From Phoronis australis (Eukaryota > Phoronida > Phoronidae): DNA of 64,000 nucleotides. Positions 37,901-48,980 of the stretch are shown here, piece after piece. The notes under the pieces are model-generated. The model was not told the origin of the DNA. It saw only the letters and a program-made list of their open reading frames with translations, and ran no database searches. The stretch lies in NCBI GenBank assembly GCA_002633005.1, contig NMRA01000458.1, positions 62,001 to 126,000 of the forward strand, given 5' to 3'. How positions within the stretch are numbered: position 1 is the stretch's first letter; every line of letters starts with the position of its first letter. Position numbers and translations under genes: made by a program.

Positions 37901-38599
37901 TTGGCCAGTGAACATTTGAACAGTGAAGATTATAACTTCGGGGATCTATACAACCCAAATTTCGTAAACGCTTGGGAAGAACCCGAATTCTATTACGGTA
38001 GGACAAAACCAAAAAGAGGAAACAAACGCAGGTCAAAAACAGAAACTCCCAATGCGGCAGATCTGGAGACTTGTTTGAGTATTACTAGATCTTCTCACCA
38101 ATCAAAAGCAGGAGAGGAATCTACCAAGCTGAAACATAGCACTCAGTACATGTTGCGACCTCTTTCGCAAACATCATTAACAAACTCTATCACACCTCGA
38201 AGAGAAACTCCAGAACTGAAACCAAGCAACTACTATTTTGGATCTGTAGAAAGCTATTTAAACTTCAGAAACAGACAGAGGATACAATTTAGAAAGACAG
38301 ACCACGAACCACCGAGTTTGAACGGATCGTCTCTCCAGAGACACGTAGGCAGGACAAGTTATTCTGACACGAGCGTACTTCGGCTATTATCAGACAAGAA
38401 TAAGGCGAAATCGCCAAAAAAGAGCAGCGTTTTGTACTCAGAAGTAGTTTTGCCACATTCCGGAAGTGGGTCGACGAAAATTGCTGAAGTGAACGTTGTC
38501 GGAAGACAAAGACACGCTAGTTATCCGAACTTAAAGCGAGAGTTTGATGACGAACAAGTGTATGAAAGTGACGAAGAGCCTTGGCCAGGCGCCACATGA
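31901..38599 (+). CDS. Gene of unknown function, at least two coding exons (429 aa)
   Basis: Exon a 31901-32124 follows a good acceptor (TTGATTTCAG) and ends CTGCAG|GTAAGA, phase 0. Exon b 37496-38599 follows ATGTTACAG, stays open for 367 codons and ends in TGA. The first ATG in exon a (31939) gives 429 residues, but the frame is open back to the acceptor, so an upstream coding exon is possible. Residues 45-90 (RIKEQITKLLDDEMAKGTY to AFLAKLRSVNSDLTP) look helical and ordered; the rest is Ser/Lys/Arg-rich and probably disordered, ending in an acidic tail (YESDEEPWPGAT). A YxNP/EEPEFYYG segment lies near residue 220. No membrane segment. I do not recognise the family. The 5.4-kb intron holds two copies of one MITE. 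The antisense ORF at 37566-38036 is a shadow. Confidence 0.7.
34437..34555 (+). repeat. Palindromic MITE, family B copy 1
   Basis: TGATACGCCGTAAAATGTAA at the left is mirrored by TTTACGGCGAATGCACATGC at the right; AAAATGTAAC recurs inside in both orientations around a centre near 34478. The same element in reverse orientation is at 37041-37180. Confidence 0.75.
36517..36662. repeat. Imperfect AAT/AAC/AGT trinucleotide microsatellite
   Basis: About 145 bp of trinucleotide units with a shift from AAT-rich to AGT/AGA-rich. It produces a spurious antisense ORF rich in Leu and Ile that is not a gene. Confidence 0.85.
37041..37180 (-). repeat. Palindromic MITE, family B copy 2
   Basis: Reverse-orientation copy of 34437-34555, sharing GCATGTGCATTCGACGTAAA at the left and TGTTACATTTTACGGCGTAT at the right; the middle is longer and less symmetric. 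Both copies are in one intron of the same gene and could pair in the transcript. Confidence 0.75.
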
Positions 38600-39298
38600 T
38601 GACGGTGCCAAACCGCGTTGCTGCAGCTTCTACATAAAAGTAATCAGTGCTACTGGGGGTGGTACTTTTTGCCAACTGATACGATACGTGTATAAGCAAA
38701 TCTGCTATATTGCTCAATTTTGAACGAAAGTGGCCTTCACTGCTGTTTTTATGCTTCGCAAAGTGCTTAAATGTGACTACAGGATATGAAGTGGATAGAG
38801 ATATATGATAGGAAATTGCAAATCCTAATTTAAGTCATTCATGCAGTTATAAGACTGAGGCAATACCATGCCGTTCAGATTGCCAAAAACACCGTTTTTA
38901 CGTAGAAAGTTTGTTATATTTTATACTATTAATACTATTAATATATGTTGTGCATGGATGTGCAAGTCTGCTTGTACTGAATTGGTTTCTCTAAGTACAG
39001 CAAATATCATACCTTTGTCAGAAGGGGAATATGTCTCTCAGCACCGTTTTATCAAAGGTCACACTCCTCGTCTCAGCAATGATCAGATGTCAGCATTTTG
39101 AATTCTTCCAATTTAACGGTTAAAACTTCCCATTAAAGTGGTAATGGTTGAATATTTTTCGACGGTACACGTTTCTGGTATCCGCAAAAATTTTCTTACT
39201 ATAAAAAACGCATCGTGTTCGGAATAGCGTGCCAAGGGAATTGTTTGCTACAACATGAAAATGGGAAATTTGATGAAATGGGCCCCGAAACATACATA
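38600..39298. other. Downstream flank of the 429-aa gene
   Basis: Probable 3' UTR and flank. No clear poly(A) signal close to the stop and no other gene seen. Confidence 0.35.
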
Positions 39299-39572
39299 TA
39301 GATTATTACATGGCGAAGTCGTTATCCCCCGTTATCTAGAGCCCGAGTGGATTTTGGAGAATTATCGCCCGAGGGGCGTTAGCCCCGAGGGTGATAATTC
39401 TCCAAAATCCACGAGGGCTCTAGATAAGGGGGATAACGGCTGAGAACATGTAATAATCTATTTATACCACATACTAAACGAGAAACATTGCAATGAATCG
39501 ATTTACCTTTTCTGACTCTCCACGGCTTTGTAACTACTTTCTATGTCAGAGGCCCGGGGTCGGAGGTCGTGA
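39299..39572 (+). repeat. Palindromic repeat element, family C copy 1
   Basis: 39299-39460 is a near-perfect palindrome with arms of about 75 bases (outer TAGATTATTACATG / CATGTAATAATCTA, inner GGAGAATTATCGCCCGAG / CGAGGGTGATAATTCTCC). A non-palindromic tail to about 39572 (TTGTAACTACTTTCTATGTC, then GGTCGTGACC) is shared with 48474-48697 in reverse orientation. No ORF. Probably a non-autonomous DNA transposon. Confidence 0.8.
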
Positions 39573-40373
39573 CCTTTTAAGAAAAGCCCNCATCTAGTCA
39601 GTACTCCTTTGTGGTAGCAACCTCAACACTCAGTATTGCGTGGACCACATTGGCAGTTCTCATCTCCACCAACTATGAGCAACTGTGCATGAAGTAGGAG
39701 ATGTCATAGTGATGGCGACCACTACGACTAATATATGGCAAGAACCATGCCTAGCAGCAAACAGCCGTAGCAGTGTTCTTTTCCGGATCAAGGACCCCTT
39801 TCACGAGACATTATATTGGGTTACTGTCCCTATAAGATGACTTCCACTCCATAGCCATTGAATAAATTGATGATTTTCTCAAAATGAATTTGTAAACTCC
39901 AATGAGTACTATTTGCTGTCTTCTCCAGTAAAAAAAAATCTCAAAATATATCCCAGAAAATAAAAACTTAACATGTTGTTATTGCCGTTGAATAGACCAT
40001 TTTCCACCAAAAATACCAGCCAACGGAGAGAAAAAGTGAAAAAAGAAGTCGCGTTAATTAGAAGTAAAGCTGACAGTTAATTCGAAGCCGGCTACTGAGC
40101 GACAAATCATGAACTGAAAGGCACTATGTCAAAACAAATCCGCAATATTCTTGCATTCTTGACCAAGTGCCAACTTAGCCATATAGCAATCTAATAATAG
40201 AAATGTACATTGATGACACCAAACTGGATAGGTTTACATTAAATCAACCTTGAGAGCATGAATAATTACAGCAGATTTCGTCATTTGTTAAGCCACATGA
40301 TTGATCGATTTCTGTATCGCGCATCGTAGATCGAATTATGTCTCAAATTCCATTTGTCCTCGGAAAAGGCGTC
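39573..40373. other. Downstream flank of the first lectin gene
   Basis: No gene seen; holds the 3' end of the minus-strand lectin transcript. One ambiguous base at 39590. Confidence 0.35.
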
Positions 40374-43300
40374 TCAATGTCGCGTTGCTTCACATATGAA
40401 AGGATACTTGTTGGTGCATGGGGCGTCATTCCAAGCTCCATTCTTAAAGACCACTAGACAATTTTCGGCTCTGCCGCTGTTTGGTTCACCTGAAACAGCT
40501 CAAATTGTTTTGATTTCTTGTTCTACAAAAACATCCCCGGCTTTTTTAAGAAAAAAATACATAAAACATTTGCCATGTTGGTTCATCGAAAATGGGATAA
40601 GTAGGAAATTACTGATTCAACATTAGATTTAGGCTGACCATAGAACTTTAGACCTGGCGTGCGTTCAGTAACGCTAGGACATATGCTGAGACCTAGCTAA
40701 AATCTAGCCAAAGACCCGTGTTCTCATTTAAGATGCACGGCAAAATCTCACTTAATCTCACGAAGTCTTGCATTTTAGCAAGGTCCTAAGGTTACTGAAC
40801 GGGAGACTGGAATGCCGAGTTCGAGCTCGCGCTGCTGAGATTGCACTGCGTATGCGTGAAGTTTGTTTGCACTGGTTTATTCCGGTGTTGGTATTTGCCA
40901 TGGAATTCTCTGTCACTTAAACTTTTCGGAACTCCGCCATTTTTCAACGGAATTGCATAACACAGTCACGTCATTAGAAAGCTCTTAATCAGCTCTTGAT
41001 GATTATACCAGAAGTAAAAGACAAGTAATTTAATGCATAAATTATTATCATTTCGCATAGCTTACAGGTTTAGAAAACACTTTTTAATTCTAAAATCCAA
41101 GAGCGTTACCAAAATGCGGAACATAACAAGGAAATGAACCAATGACTTGGTGAACCAGCAAGGAAATAATTTCAATGATTCAAAAGATTTATACCCTATA
41201 AATACAGAGAATTTAGAATATGGATCCCTCGCTGTTGCTGTATAGAATTTTGTCCTGCATTCATCCTAAGTTATACATCTTTTTGTACCACATGCCTTGA
41301 TACGGCCATGCACGGTTACCTAACCATAAAAATAACCATTGTCACGTGACCAAAACAGAACTACTTTCTACGGCTGGAATTCCAACGATTCAACCAGATC
41401 AACCATTGTTTAAACTAAATAATTTACTTGAATTTACATTTACTATACATTTCAAAAACTAAGCAAAGGTAATACACTGGAGAGCATTTGGTAATTAAAA
41501 TCACAAATTCTCGTTACAATAAACGAACATTTTTTGCCATTCGGCCTTCGTTGTCACTCCTCCTCAAACTCGCCCGTTCAAGATAGGTTGTAAAGAAAGC
41601 CGGTAAAACTGATCATTGTAAACTGCAGTGGTAACTACAGTAGCGTTCTGTTGCCATTATTTCGTGGTGTAAAAAATAACAATAGTAATATTTAATTAAA
41701 CTCAATATCAAAAACTTTTTCTCACATGACCCTGGAATGGTTCATAACACCGAGTACGTAATTTTTCTTCTGATATTACATGGGCGAATCACAAAGTAGT
41801 GCAAAGTAGAAATCCATATACGTTTTACATTATCGTCTGCAATATACTAGAACAACCAAACGGGCGCCAACCAAACAATGCCGGCATTCTGACAAGGTTA
41901 TGATTGACAAATCGGGTGTCGCAACAGTACGTATTCCCAGTCGGAAGCACATGCAAACAATTTCTGTAAAGACAACAAGTGTCACAGTTGCTGCAAAACA
42001 GGCCATTACGGTCTATTGCCTGTCAGTCCAAGGTTCCTGTTGAGATAGAAACACAAGTCAAAGCTTTAGCAGATGACATGGCTATCTTTCGTGGAGAAGT
42101 CGACGGGAAAGGTGACTTCTGGTCAGTGGATGCTACAGTCAACGGACATGGCGCAAAATTCGAGCTTGACAGTGGCTCACGAATAACAGTAGTAGGCAAC
42201 AAAACATCCTAGCTCGATAAGGAACTGCTCCACAAGTGTCCTGACGGCGGTCCCTTTAGAGGTGCTGGTGGTGTTGAGCTGTGTCACTGGATACTAGGAA
42301 TAGTAAAAGATGCGATTATCAACGTCAACAGCAGGATTCATTCGGAAACTGTGTACGTCATGAAAGGTCAGTCAAAAAACCTTCTGTCTATTGCTGCCGT
42401 CAACTTCTTCAGAAAACTTCAGACAAGAATACCCAGGACTGTTTACTGGGTTGGGACTCCCGATAGACCAATACCGTATCGCTGTGCTGGACGATGCTGA
42501 ACAAGTCTGCTTACGCACAGCACGTCGAGGTGCACATCCCTTACTTACCAAAGTGAAGGCACAGCTAGACAAGATGCAGAAATTATGAGTCATTTCTGCA
42601 GTAAAAGAGCCGACAGAATGGTGCTCAGGTATGGTTGTAGTACCAAAACCAAACGGTGATGTGAGAATATGTGTCGATCTCACTCCCCTCAAGCTGTCAA
42701 ACGTGAGGTCCATCCGATGGCTAAGGTTGATGAGAACTTGGCAAAAATTCAAGAAAGCAAGATATTTTCTATGCTTGACGCCAACTCTGTGTTCTGGCAC
42801 TGAATACCTTTGTGTGCCAAGTCGCGACTGCTGACTACATTTGTCACGCCATATGGTCGATTCTGTTTTACTCGTCTGCCCTTCGGGATAAGTTCGGCTC
42901 CAAAAGTTTTCCAGCGGAAGATGTTCCACATCCTCGACGGCTTAGATGGAGTCATGTGCCATATGGACTACATCTTGATTCACGGCCCTAACCTAGAGGT
43001 CCACGATGCTAGAGTTCGCAAAGTCTTAGCTTGTCTGCAGAAGGCAGCCTGACCTTGAACGACAAGTGCGAGTTTTCACGAGCAAAGAACAAATTCCTAG
43101 GACATATTATCAGCTCTGATGGCATAACCGCTGATCCTGAGAAGACACTAGCAATTCGAGATTTTCTAGTGCCCACAAACGTGACTGAGATAGAAAGATT
43201 CAATGGCACGGTAAACCAGCTTGCAAAATTCCTGCCAAATTTGGCAAATATCAACGAACACCTGAGAAAACTCTTGAGGAAGAACCAAGCCTTCGTTTGA

Positions 43301-45218
43301 GATGAACCTCAGAGGAAGTCCTTCCAAGACGTTAACGATGCACTCGTCTCCACAGTGACACCGGCGCACTATGACCCTAATCGTGAAATAAAATAGATGT
43401 TGCAATGCCGTCAGTTACAGTCTGTAACACACCCATGAGAAAGAGCGCATCGCTCGATACGTGGGCATATTTTAATATATTTTAGTACCGACTCTCGTCA
43501 TTTTAGTTTACCTAATCGTGAAACGATAGTAGCAGATGATGTGAGTCAGAATGACATCGGTGCTGTATTGCTCCAACTTGATTCTGACGGTAACAGAAGA
43601 CCAGTCTGCTTTGCACCCAGGTGACTCAACGACACCGAGAAACGGTATGCAGTGATAGAGAAGGAGGAGCTAGCTGCAATATGGGCCTGTGAAAAATTCT
43701 CACCTTTGATCCTCAGGCTAAACTTCACACTGGAGACCGATCACAAACCTCTATTACCTCTGTTGGCATCTACAGACTTGTCAAAGATGCCTTCGCGGGT
43801 ATAACGTTTCCGTCTCCGTTTGATGAAATATAACCCAAAGATCCACCACGTCCCGGGAAAGAACCACCTGGTTGCAGATGCCTTGTCCCGAACACCTGTG
43901 GGGAATCCAACTCGGGAAGATGAAGTCTTTCTTAACGAAGTTGAGGATCAGACACACTTGGCAATGTGCAATCTCCCGGAAACACAGGCCAGACTACTTC
44001 AGATCAAGAAGGCTCAGGCCCAAGACCCCGTTTGCAGTGAAGGGATCAACTTCTGTCGACATGGGTGGCCTTCCACCCTTCCCGATCAACCTATGCTTAA
44101 ACCATACTTTGAGAATAGTGAGCACTTGACCTATACAGAGAGTTTGCTTATGTGCGATGAACGTATCGTTGAGTCGATGCAGCTGGAACTGCTCAGCCAA
44201 CTCGACCAAGGTCATTTAGGTATAACAAAGTGCCAAGAAAGAGCCCAAGAATCGGTCTGGTGGCCACTCATCAGGAAAAAGATTGGAAAAATGTGCAAAT
44301 GGTGGCATTCCAGGGCTAGAATTCTCATAGGCGGATCCAGGATTTTATGTTGGGGGGCAGGCAGATTATTAGCCAGGATTTTGCCCTTCAGCCATTCTCA
44401 CCTCCGAACTGCCAAATGGAATCTGGGGAAATTTTTGGGGGGACATTGCACACTTGGCATCCCTCTAAATCCGCCACTGATTCTGTAGGCTGATGTAACT
44501 TTTTGTGCCTTTTCTGTGATAATCTGATTTTCAGTAGTTTAGTTGGAGATTTTAAGTTACAAATGCATTTTTCGTTGCATTCAAATTCTAACTTACCTTG
44601 ATCCCAAACAAAAAATCCGATCCTAGGTCCAGAATAATCCCAACGCCATGCCCCTTCGGAAAGCATGTCATTTCCTGCAGTCCAGTAATCATCGACGTCC
44701 TTCATCCAGTTGTTTAAGACGGACCATTCTGCTTTAGTTTCAAAAGCAATAGGTGAAGCACCAGTTCGTTTACAAATCGTCTTGGCCATTGAGTGCGACA
44801 CAGCGTTCTTTATGAATCTGTAACAACCAGTGCCAGTGTCGAAGAAACCTTGTGGACAATGCTCAACTCTACTCAACCAATTATTCACATCAGAAAAATT
44901 ACTCCTCAACAGGTTCATCTCCTTTTCAAACTTCGTGATGACGGTTCTCACACCACTGTTAACAGAAACGTGCAATAACTTGTTTGCAGTGTCTTGATTT
45001 AGATGATGCGCTCTCACATCGGCTTGCAGCGCGTTGATCTTAGATAGCTGTTGATCAATTTTCGTCAATAACTGTCGGAAATCACCTTCCAGTTTACTGA
45101 GGCGTTGTTCTTGCTTCTCAAACATTTTAATTAAAGGGTCGTACTGCACTCCCTGCACGTGATTGGCAAATGCGGAGAGGAAACTCAAAAACAACAAAAG
45201 CCAGCGCATTTTGAACAT
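40374..45218 (-). CDS. Secreted coiled-coil C-type lectin, two coding exons (245 aa)
   Basis: Exon 1 45218-44597 (622 nt) ends CAAG|GTAAGT, phase 1; exon 2 40489-40374 (116 nt) follows TGTTTCAG and ends in TGA. A signal peptide (WLLLFLSFLSAFA) is followed by a heptad-like helix (about 30-115) that may oligomerise the protein. The C-type lectin domain runs from Cys121 to the end. Its six Cys (121, 132, 149, 218, 232, 240) fit the long-form pattern: 121-132, 149-240, 218-232. EPN (209-211) and WND (227-229) are both present, so the Ca2+/sugar site looks intact with mannose/GlcNAc-type specificity. NFS at 107 is a possible N-glycosylation site. The second Met (45209) may be the real start. The junction falls just before EPN, as in the neighbouring lectin. 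The 4.1-kb intron contains a dead Gypsy element and a MITE. Role in recognising microbes or glycans is inferred from the family. Confidence 0.92.
40672..40801. repeat. MITE, family A copy 2
   Basis: 130 bp with terminal inverted repeats CGTTCAGTAAC and GTTACTGAACG. Interior matches 22910-23053 in reverse orientation (TTAGGACCTTGCTAAAATGC, AAGACTTCGTGAGATTA). Lies in the lectin intron. Confidence 0.75.
40802..41950. other. Lectin intron sequence between MITE and Gypsy element
   Basis: A/T-rich, no coding signal. May contain the 5' part of the Gypsy element (gag, LTR), but I see no recognisable trace. Confidence 0.35.
41951..44320 (+). mobile_element. Degenerate Gypsy-type retrotransposon, antisense in the lectin intron
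   Basis: Order of remains on the plus strand: gag-type zinc knuckle (CHSCCKTGHYG, about 41978-42012); aspartic protease core FELDSGSRITVV (42160-42195); pre-RT segment 42391-42588 ending in a stop; RT with MVVVPKPNGDVRICVDL (42629), FVTPYGRFCFTRLPFGISSA (42838-42897) and the active-site region read as HMDYILIHG (near 42960), where the second catalytic Asp of YxDD is Tyr; the segment LGHIISSDGI (43100); RNase H with KRYAVIEKEELAAIWA and TDHKPLL (43524-43750); then VADALSR and the integrase zinc-binding domain (GHLGITKC...WWPLIRKKI, about 44210-44300). Frameshifts, stops and a 135-bp insertion break it. The integrase core and both LTRs are missing; it is cut off where the repeat at 44329 begins. 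Confidence 0.88.
43389..43510. repeat. Short insertion with 13-bp target-site duplication in the Gypsy RNase H
   Basis: The 13-mer CCTAATCGTGAAA flanks the insert exactly (43376-43388 and 43511-43523). Removing insert plus one copy restores continuity of the flanking RNase H similarity. The 122-bp insert has no ORF or obvious terminal repeat. A duplication of this length suggests target-primed insertion of a short retroposon. Confidence 0.8.
44329..44485 (+). repeat. Short repeat with GGCGGAT terminal motifs
   Basis: Begins ATAGGCGGATCCAGGATT and ends CTAAATCCGCCACTGATT, so the outer GGCGGAT/ATCCGCC are inverted. Interior has G-runs (TTGGGGGGCAGG, TTTTTGGGGGGAC). The start matches the repeat at 10463. 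It truncates the Gypsy integrase on its left and lies about 110 bp from the lectin exon 1 donor. Confidence 0.55.
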
Positions 45219-48200
45219 TGGTTATACAAGAAAGGTTTCAGCGGTTTGCTTGTTAAAGACAACAGGCTTTGCTATGAATGGAGCACATATGTTTTCTCCC
45301 ATCATTTTACTGATAATTTGTCACTATTCTGACGTTATTTTCCGCTACACAACGTACTTATGTAAACAGAAGTATGATACTGGGTTTCTAAAAACTTAGC
45401 AAAGTCTAGTGGAAGTTGTCAAATTTTGTCAAAGTTTTGGTCAAAACTGAGAAAAGGTCAAACTTAGCAGCGTGCAACAAGGAATTGGGTGAAATTCCTT
45501 TCGCTCCAAAATTTCGCCTGTTTTTGATGTCTCGAAAATCTTCAAACGTCAGATATACTATCTTTATTAAGTTGGTTCGCTATTGCATTTAGTAGGTGAA
45601 AAATTCAGCGGTAAGAAGTTTTATGAGCTGGCTTTCGCACAGGCGCATGCCTTTCTGTGGATGTAGGCACATGCATTGTCCTCGAGCACATAATCTTGCC
45701 GGCGCGAATAGAAAAACAAACTGAATATTTAAAATTTAATCGATGCACAAGTAGTACGTCTTGGTCTATGTGAGCCAATGTCATCTGTAAGATTCTTCAC
45801 ATTCTACAAGCCAAATAACTAAGGATATAAAACAAATAGATTCTGACTACATCGGTATTCGTGATGATACTGGAACTAAGTTTCGACTAAGTGAATCAGC
45901 TGCAACGCCGAGCTTGTTTGTACATCACCACTCCCAAATTTCCAGCTACGCTTGTTGCAGTCCTAGAAATGCTACTCGGTCTGTCACCACTGTACATAAA
46001 ACTTGAGGTTGTTTCGTCTCAGATTTAGCGATCAGTGAGTAAAAACTCATGTCCCCAACACTGTTGCACATAGAAGTAACAGGAATGTGTGTATATGCTA
46101 ATTGCTGAAACTAGACAATTTCTGAACCAGTGATGCTTTAAAACAAACAAACAACTTCTAAATAAATCCTACAGCATATAGCGTATCGCAAGAAATGGAA
46201 AAGACTGTCCATTTTCTTAAGGACAGACATGGCAGTCCAAAATCCTGCTATCGAAGCTACATCTAGTGTTGAAAACTTGTTTTACGAAGAACCTAGCTGT
46301 TCATCCATGACAGGGATCTTAATTGTGAGCTTAGCTCTGGCGCTTCGTGCAATGGGTCCAGCCAGGTGGCGTGCCGACATGTAACTGCCTGCACTCTTTT
46401 TAAGTATGGTTCCTATAATTAATTTCAGTATTTTTCAAAATCTCATCATTTTGTTTCTGCTTTGTTTAAGGTAAGTAATTCGAATGGAAAATGATTTTCA
46501 AAACCCGTGGAGACAATATTATAACACGATTCTGTATTTTCCATTCAAAGGTAGGCTATTCTTACGTTGTATCTCGAAATCTAAAGCCAATGCAGCGCCA
46601 CCATTTGGGGAGGAATCCTTTGCTTTTCCTTCTTGAATACGACGAGTTATCGTGCGGGTCCCAATTTCACAAACGCACCATGTACCAAAGCCTCGTGGGA
46701 CGTTGTTTATAGGTTCAGAGCCCATGCTTGCTGTCCATGGGCCGTGGTTGTTAGCAGATGGGAGTGTGGGTGCGTAAGCCGTGTTTGTGGGTGAGTTTGT
46801 GAGTAAGTGAGCTGAGTTTACAACACGCACGTGTAGGTGCAACTGAAAAATTGAGATACCCAGTTCGAGAAAAGGACACTTTTCTAGGTTCAGTTTCAAT
46901 GAAAAAGTCACCATTTTGTACTTTTTCCCGAAACACAACCCTTTCTAAGGTTAGGTTTCCAAAACCTGACACCTCTGTGTAAAGATTTTTAGACAGTTGC
47001 GCCATATTTTCAAAAAAAAAATAAGTTCATCTATTGCAACCGAAGTTATACAAGTTATGGATATTTCAAGATATGGTTATGTGGCACCTTATTGATAAGT
47101 ATGCGTATTTAGCCAAATAGCAACAACGCATAAATTTCAATATAATATGTTTTCGATAAGCAGAAATACTGCTGAATTCGATTGTTGACTTTTTACTTGT
47201 ATCCATACGCGTTGAATCAGTTGAGTGATATTGTTTTCGTATTCACCTCCTGCACTACTTCAACAGTGACCTCTATCATGGAAAGTTTAAAAGGTAGGTC
47301 AATGCCAACTCGACGTCGTTAGCCGGTTCATTCATCAAACTTTCCGAAAATAGTTTAAAGTAATACAATTGCAGCAGTATAAATAACATTCAACATGCAA
47401 TCAGGTTCCAAACGTAACATCTTGATCAATACAGTTCTGTCTCAGTTTTCAATTGCTAAATATTTTATTGTCTGCAACTCAGGCGCCGATTCCTCGGTAA
47501 CTACAATGTCAAATTTTGTTATTTAACTATTTCCAGGAAATGTTACAAGTTCAATGCACAGTTACGGTTGTTTTCATCTTTGTTATCTCTTTTCAAGTGA
47601 TAATTCGTTACATTTAAAACTGTTTCTTTTACTAGAGAAAACTTGAAACCTAACGCGCACGTACATACATATAGGATGTAATCCGCCACGTGAACAGTCT
47701 GGGTGAAGTATTTAAAAAATCTGCCGAAAAATGAAAGAAACCTGGGGAATCGATACGCGGAATAATGTCTCGTGGGATATTACTTCAATTACGCCACTCT
47801 CAGTACGTTTTATGTATATCTACCATTAGGTAAGTCACGTGACCATGTTTTAGCAAGATTTAGGGAAAAGAAACGTTAAACAATGCAGATAATAAAATGA
47901 TCAAATTTTAGTTGATGTAAATGTTCAAGATGAGATCTCAAAAACGTTTTATACAGCTTTCCAAAATATAAAGTCCTTTTCTTATTATGCAAACTCAAAA
48001 TTTTTCATGAAAATTATAAAAACATCTATATTTTGATAGCCCCAATGCAATAGTAAAACATCTTATAAGATGTTTACAAATACAACTTCTAACAGCGTTT
48101 TGAAGAATAGTGAATAAAATAGAATACTAAAATGAGCACGAGCAATAATCGCATGTTCAACGAACGCCATGTAACCGACATTTATACGCTATGAAAAATA

Positions 48201-48473
48201 CGACGCACAATTTCAATAAAAACGACATTTTAATTCAGTAAAATTTATCTCTCATTTTCTCTCACTTGTAAGTCATCGATCTCCAGTTTGAATGCGGGTA
48301 AAGTGGACATTACACTTAGTAACCAGTGGTAACCTACTTTAGCACACGATTGTTGTAAACAGTCGAAGCTTAGCATGATAAAATGTGTAGTAAGCTAGAC
48401 TAGTTGCTTAAAACTTACTTTATAGATTCACTTTATTTCTATTTTGTTAAAATTTTCAATTGGTTTCTAAAAA
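45219..48473. other. Intergenic region between the two lectin genes
   Basis: Contains the promoter of the first lectin (just right of 45218) without a clear core element. No other gene. Antisense open frames at 46519-47005 look like part of an interspersed repeat related to 36755-36840 (both carry AAAATGGTG and AAAGTGTSCCYTTTTCT-like blocks). A segment at 47753 (ACGCGGAATAATGTCT) recurs at 32280. Confidence 0.4.
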
Positions 48474-48697
48474 GGTCACGACCTCCAACCCTGGGCCTGT
48501 GACGTAGAAAGTAGTTACAAAGCCGAGGCGAGTCCAAAAAAGTAGATCGATTCATTGCAATGGTTTTCGTCCAGTATCTGGTAAAAATAGATTAATACAT
48601 GTTCTCTGTCGTTTTCCCCCTTATTTAGAGCCCTCGTGGATTTTGTAGAATTGTCGCCCGATTACGGGGGATAACGACTTCGCCATCTATATGTATC
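48474..48697 (-). repeat. Palindromic repeat element, family C copy 2
   Basis: Reverse-orientation copy of 39299-39572: GGTCACGACCTCC, AGAAAGTAGTTACAAAGCC, GATTCATTGCAATG, AGAGCCCTCGTGGATTTT and GGGGGATAACGACTTCGCC are shared. The centre of the palindrome is deleted, so one arm is truncated. It lies about 280 bp downstream of the second lectin stop. Confidence 0.8.
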
Positions 48698-48980
48698 TGA
48701 AACTTTTGTACTGAATCTGATCATCAATTTCTGTGATAAAATGTTTCGAAGTTAGTCAAATTTAGAATTTTTTTCTATGGTCCTACATACAGGAGGCACT
48801 ACGTTCATAAATGCGTGAGCAGAGATGTTCTGGTAGCCTCAACATAAAATGAACTTTGTAGAACAGTGACCTGCAACGTACAAACATAAAACTACATGCC
48901 GGCTACACAATCGATCTTCACCACGTTCATCCGAAACAACATTCATCATTTTCCATACGACGTCATAATGTACATATAAG

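Noticed and set aside
37566-38036. Antisense 156-codon ORF
   Set aside because: Shadow of the plus-strand exon 37496-38599, which has a splice-consistent frame and a linked upstream exon.
44388-44596. Continuation of the first lectin reading frame past exon 1
   Set aside because: A consensus donor (CAAG|GTAAGT) ends exon 1 at 44597 and the true last exon with EPN and WND is at 40489-40374; the read-through enters a repeat.
46519-47005. Two overlapping antisense ORFs, one starting MAQLSKNLY
   Set aside because: Parts resemble the sequence near 36755-36840, so this is more likely an interspersed repeat than a gene.
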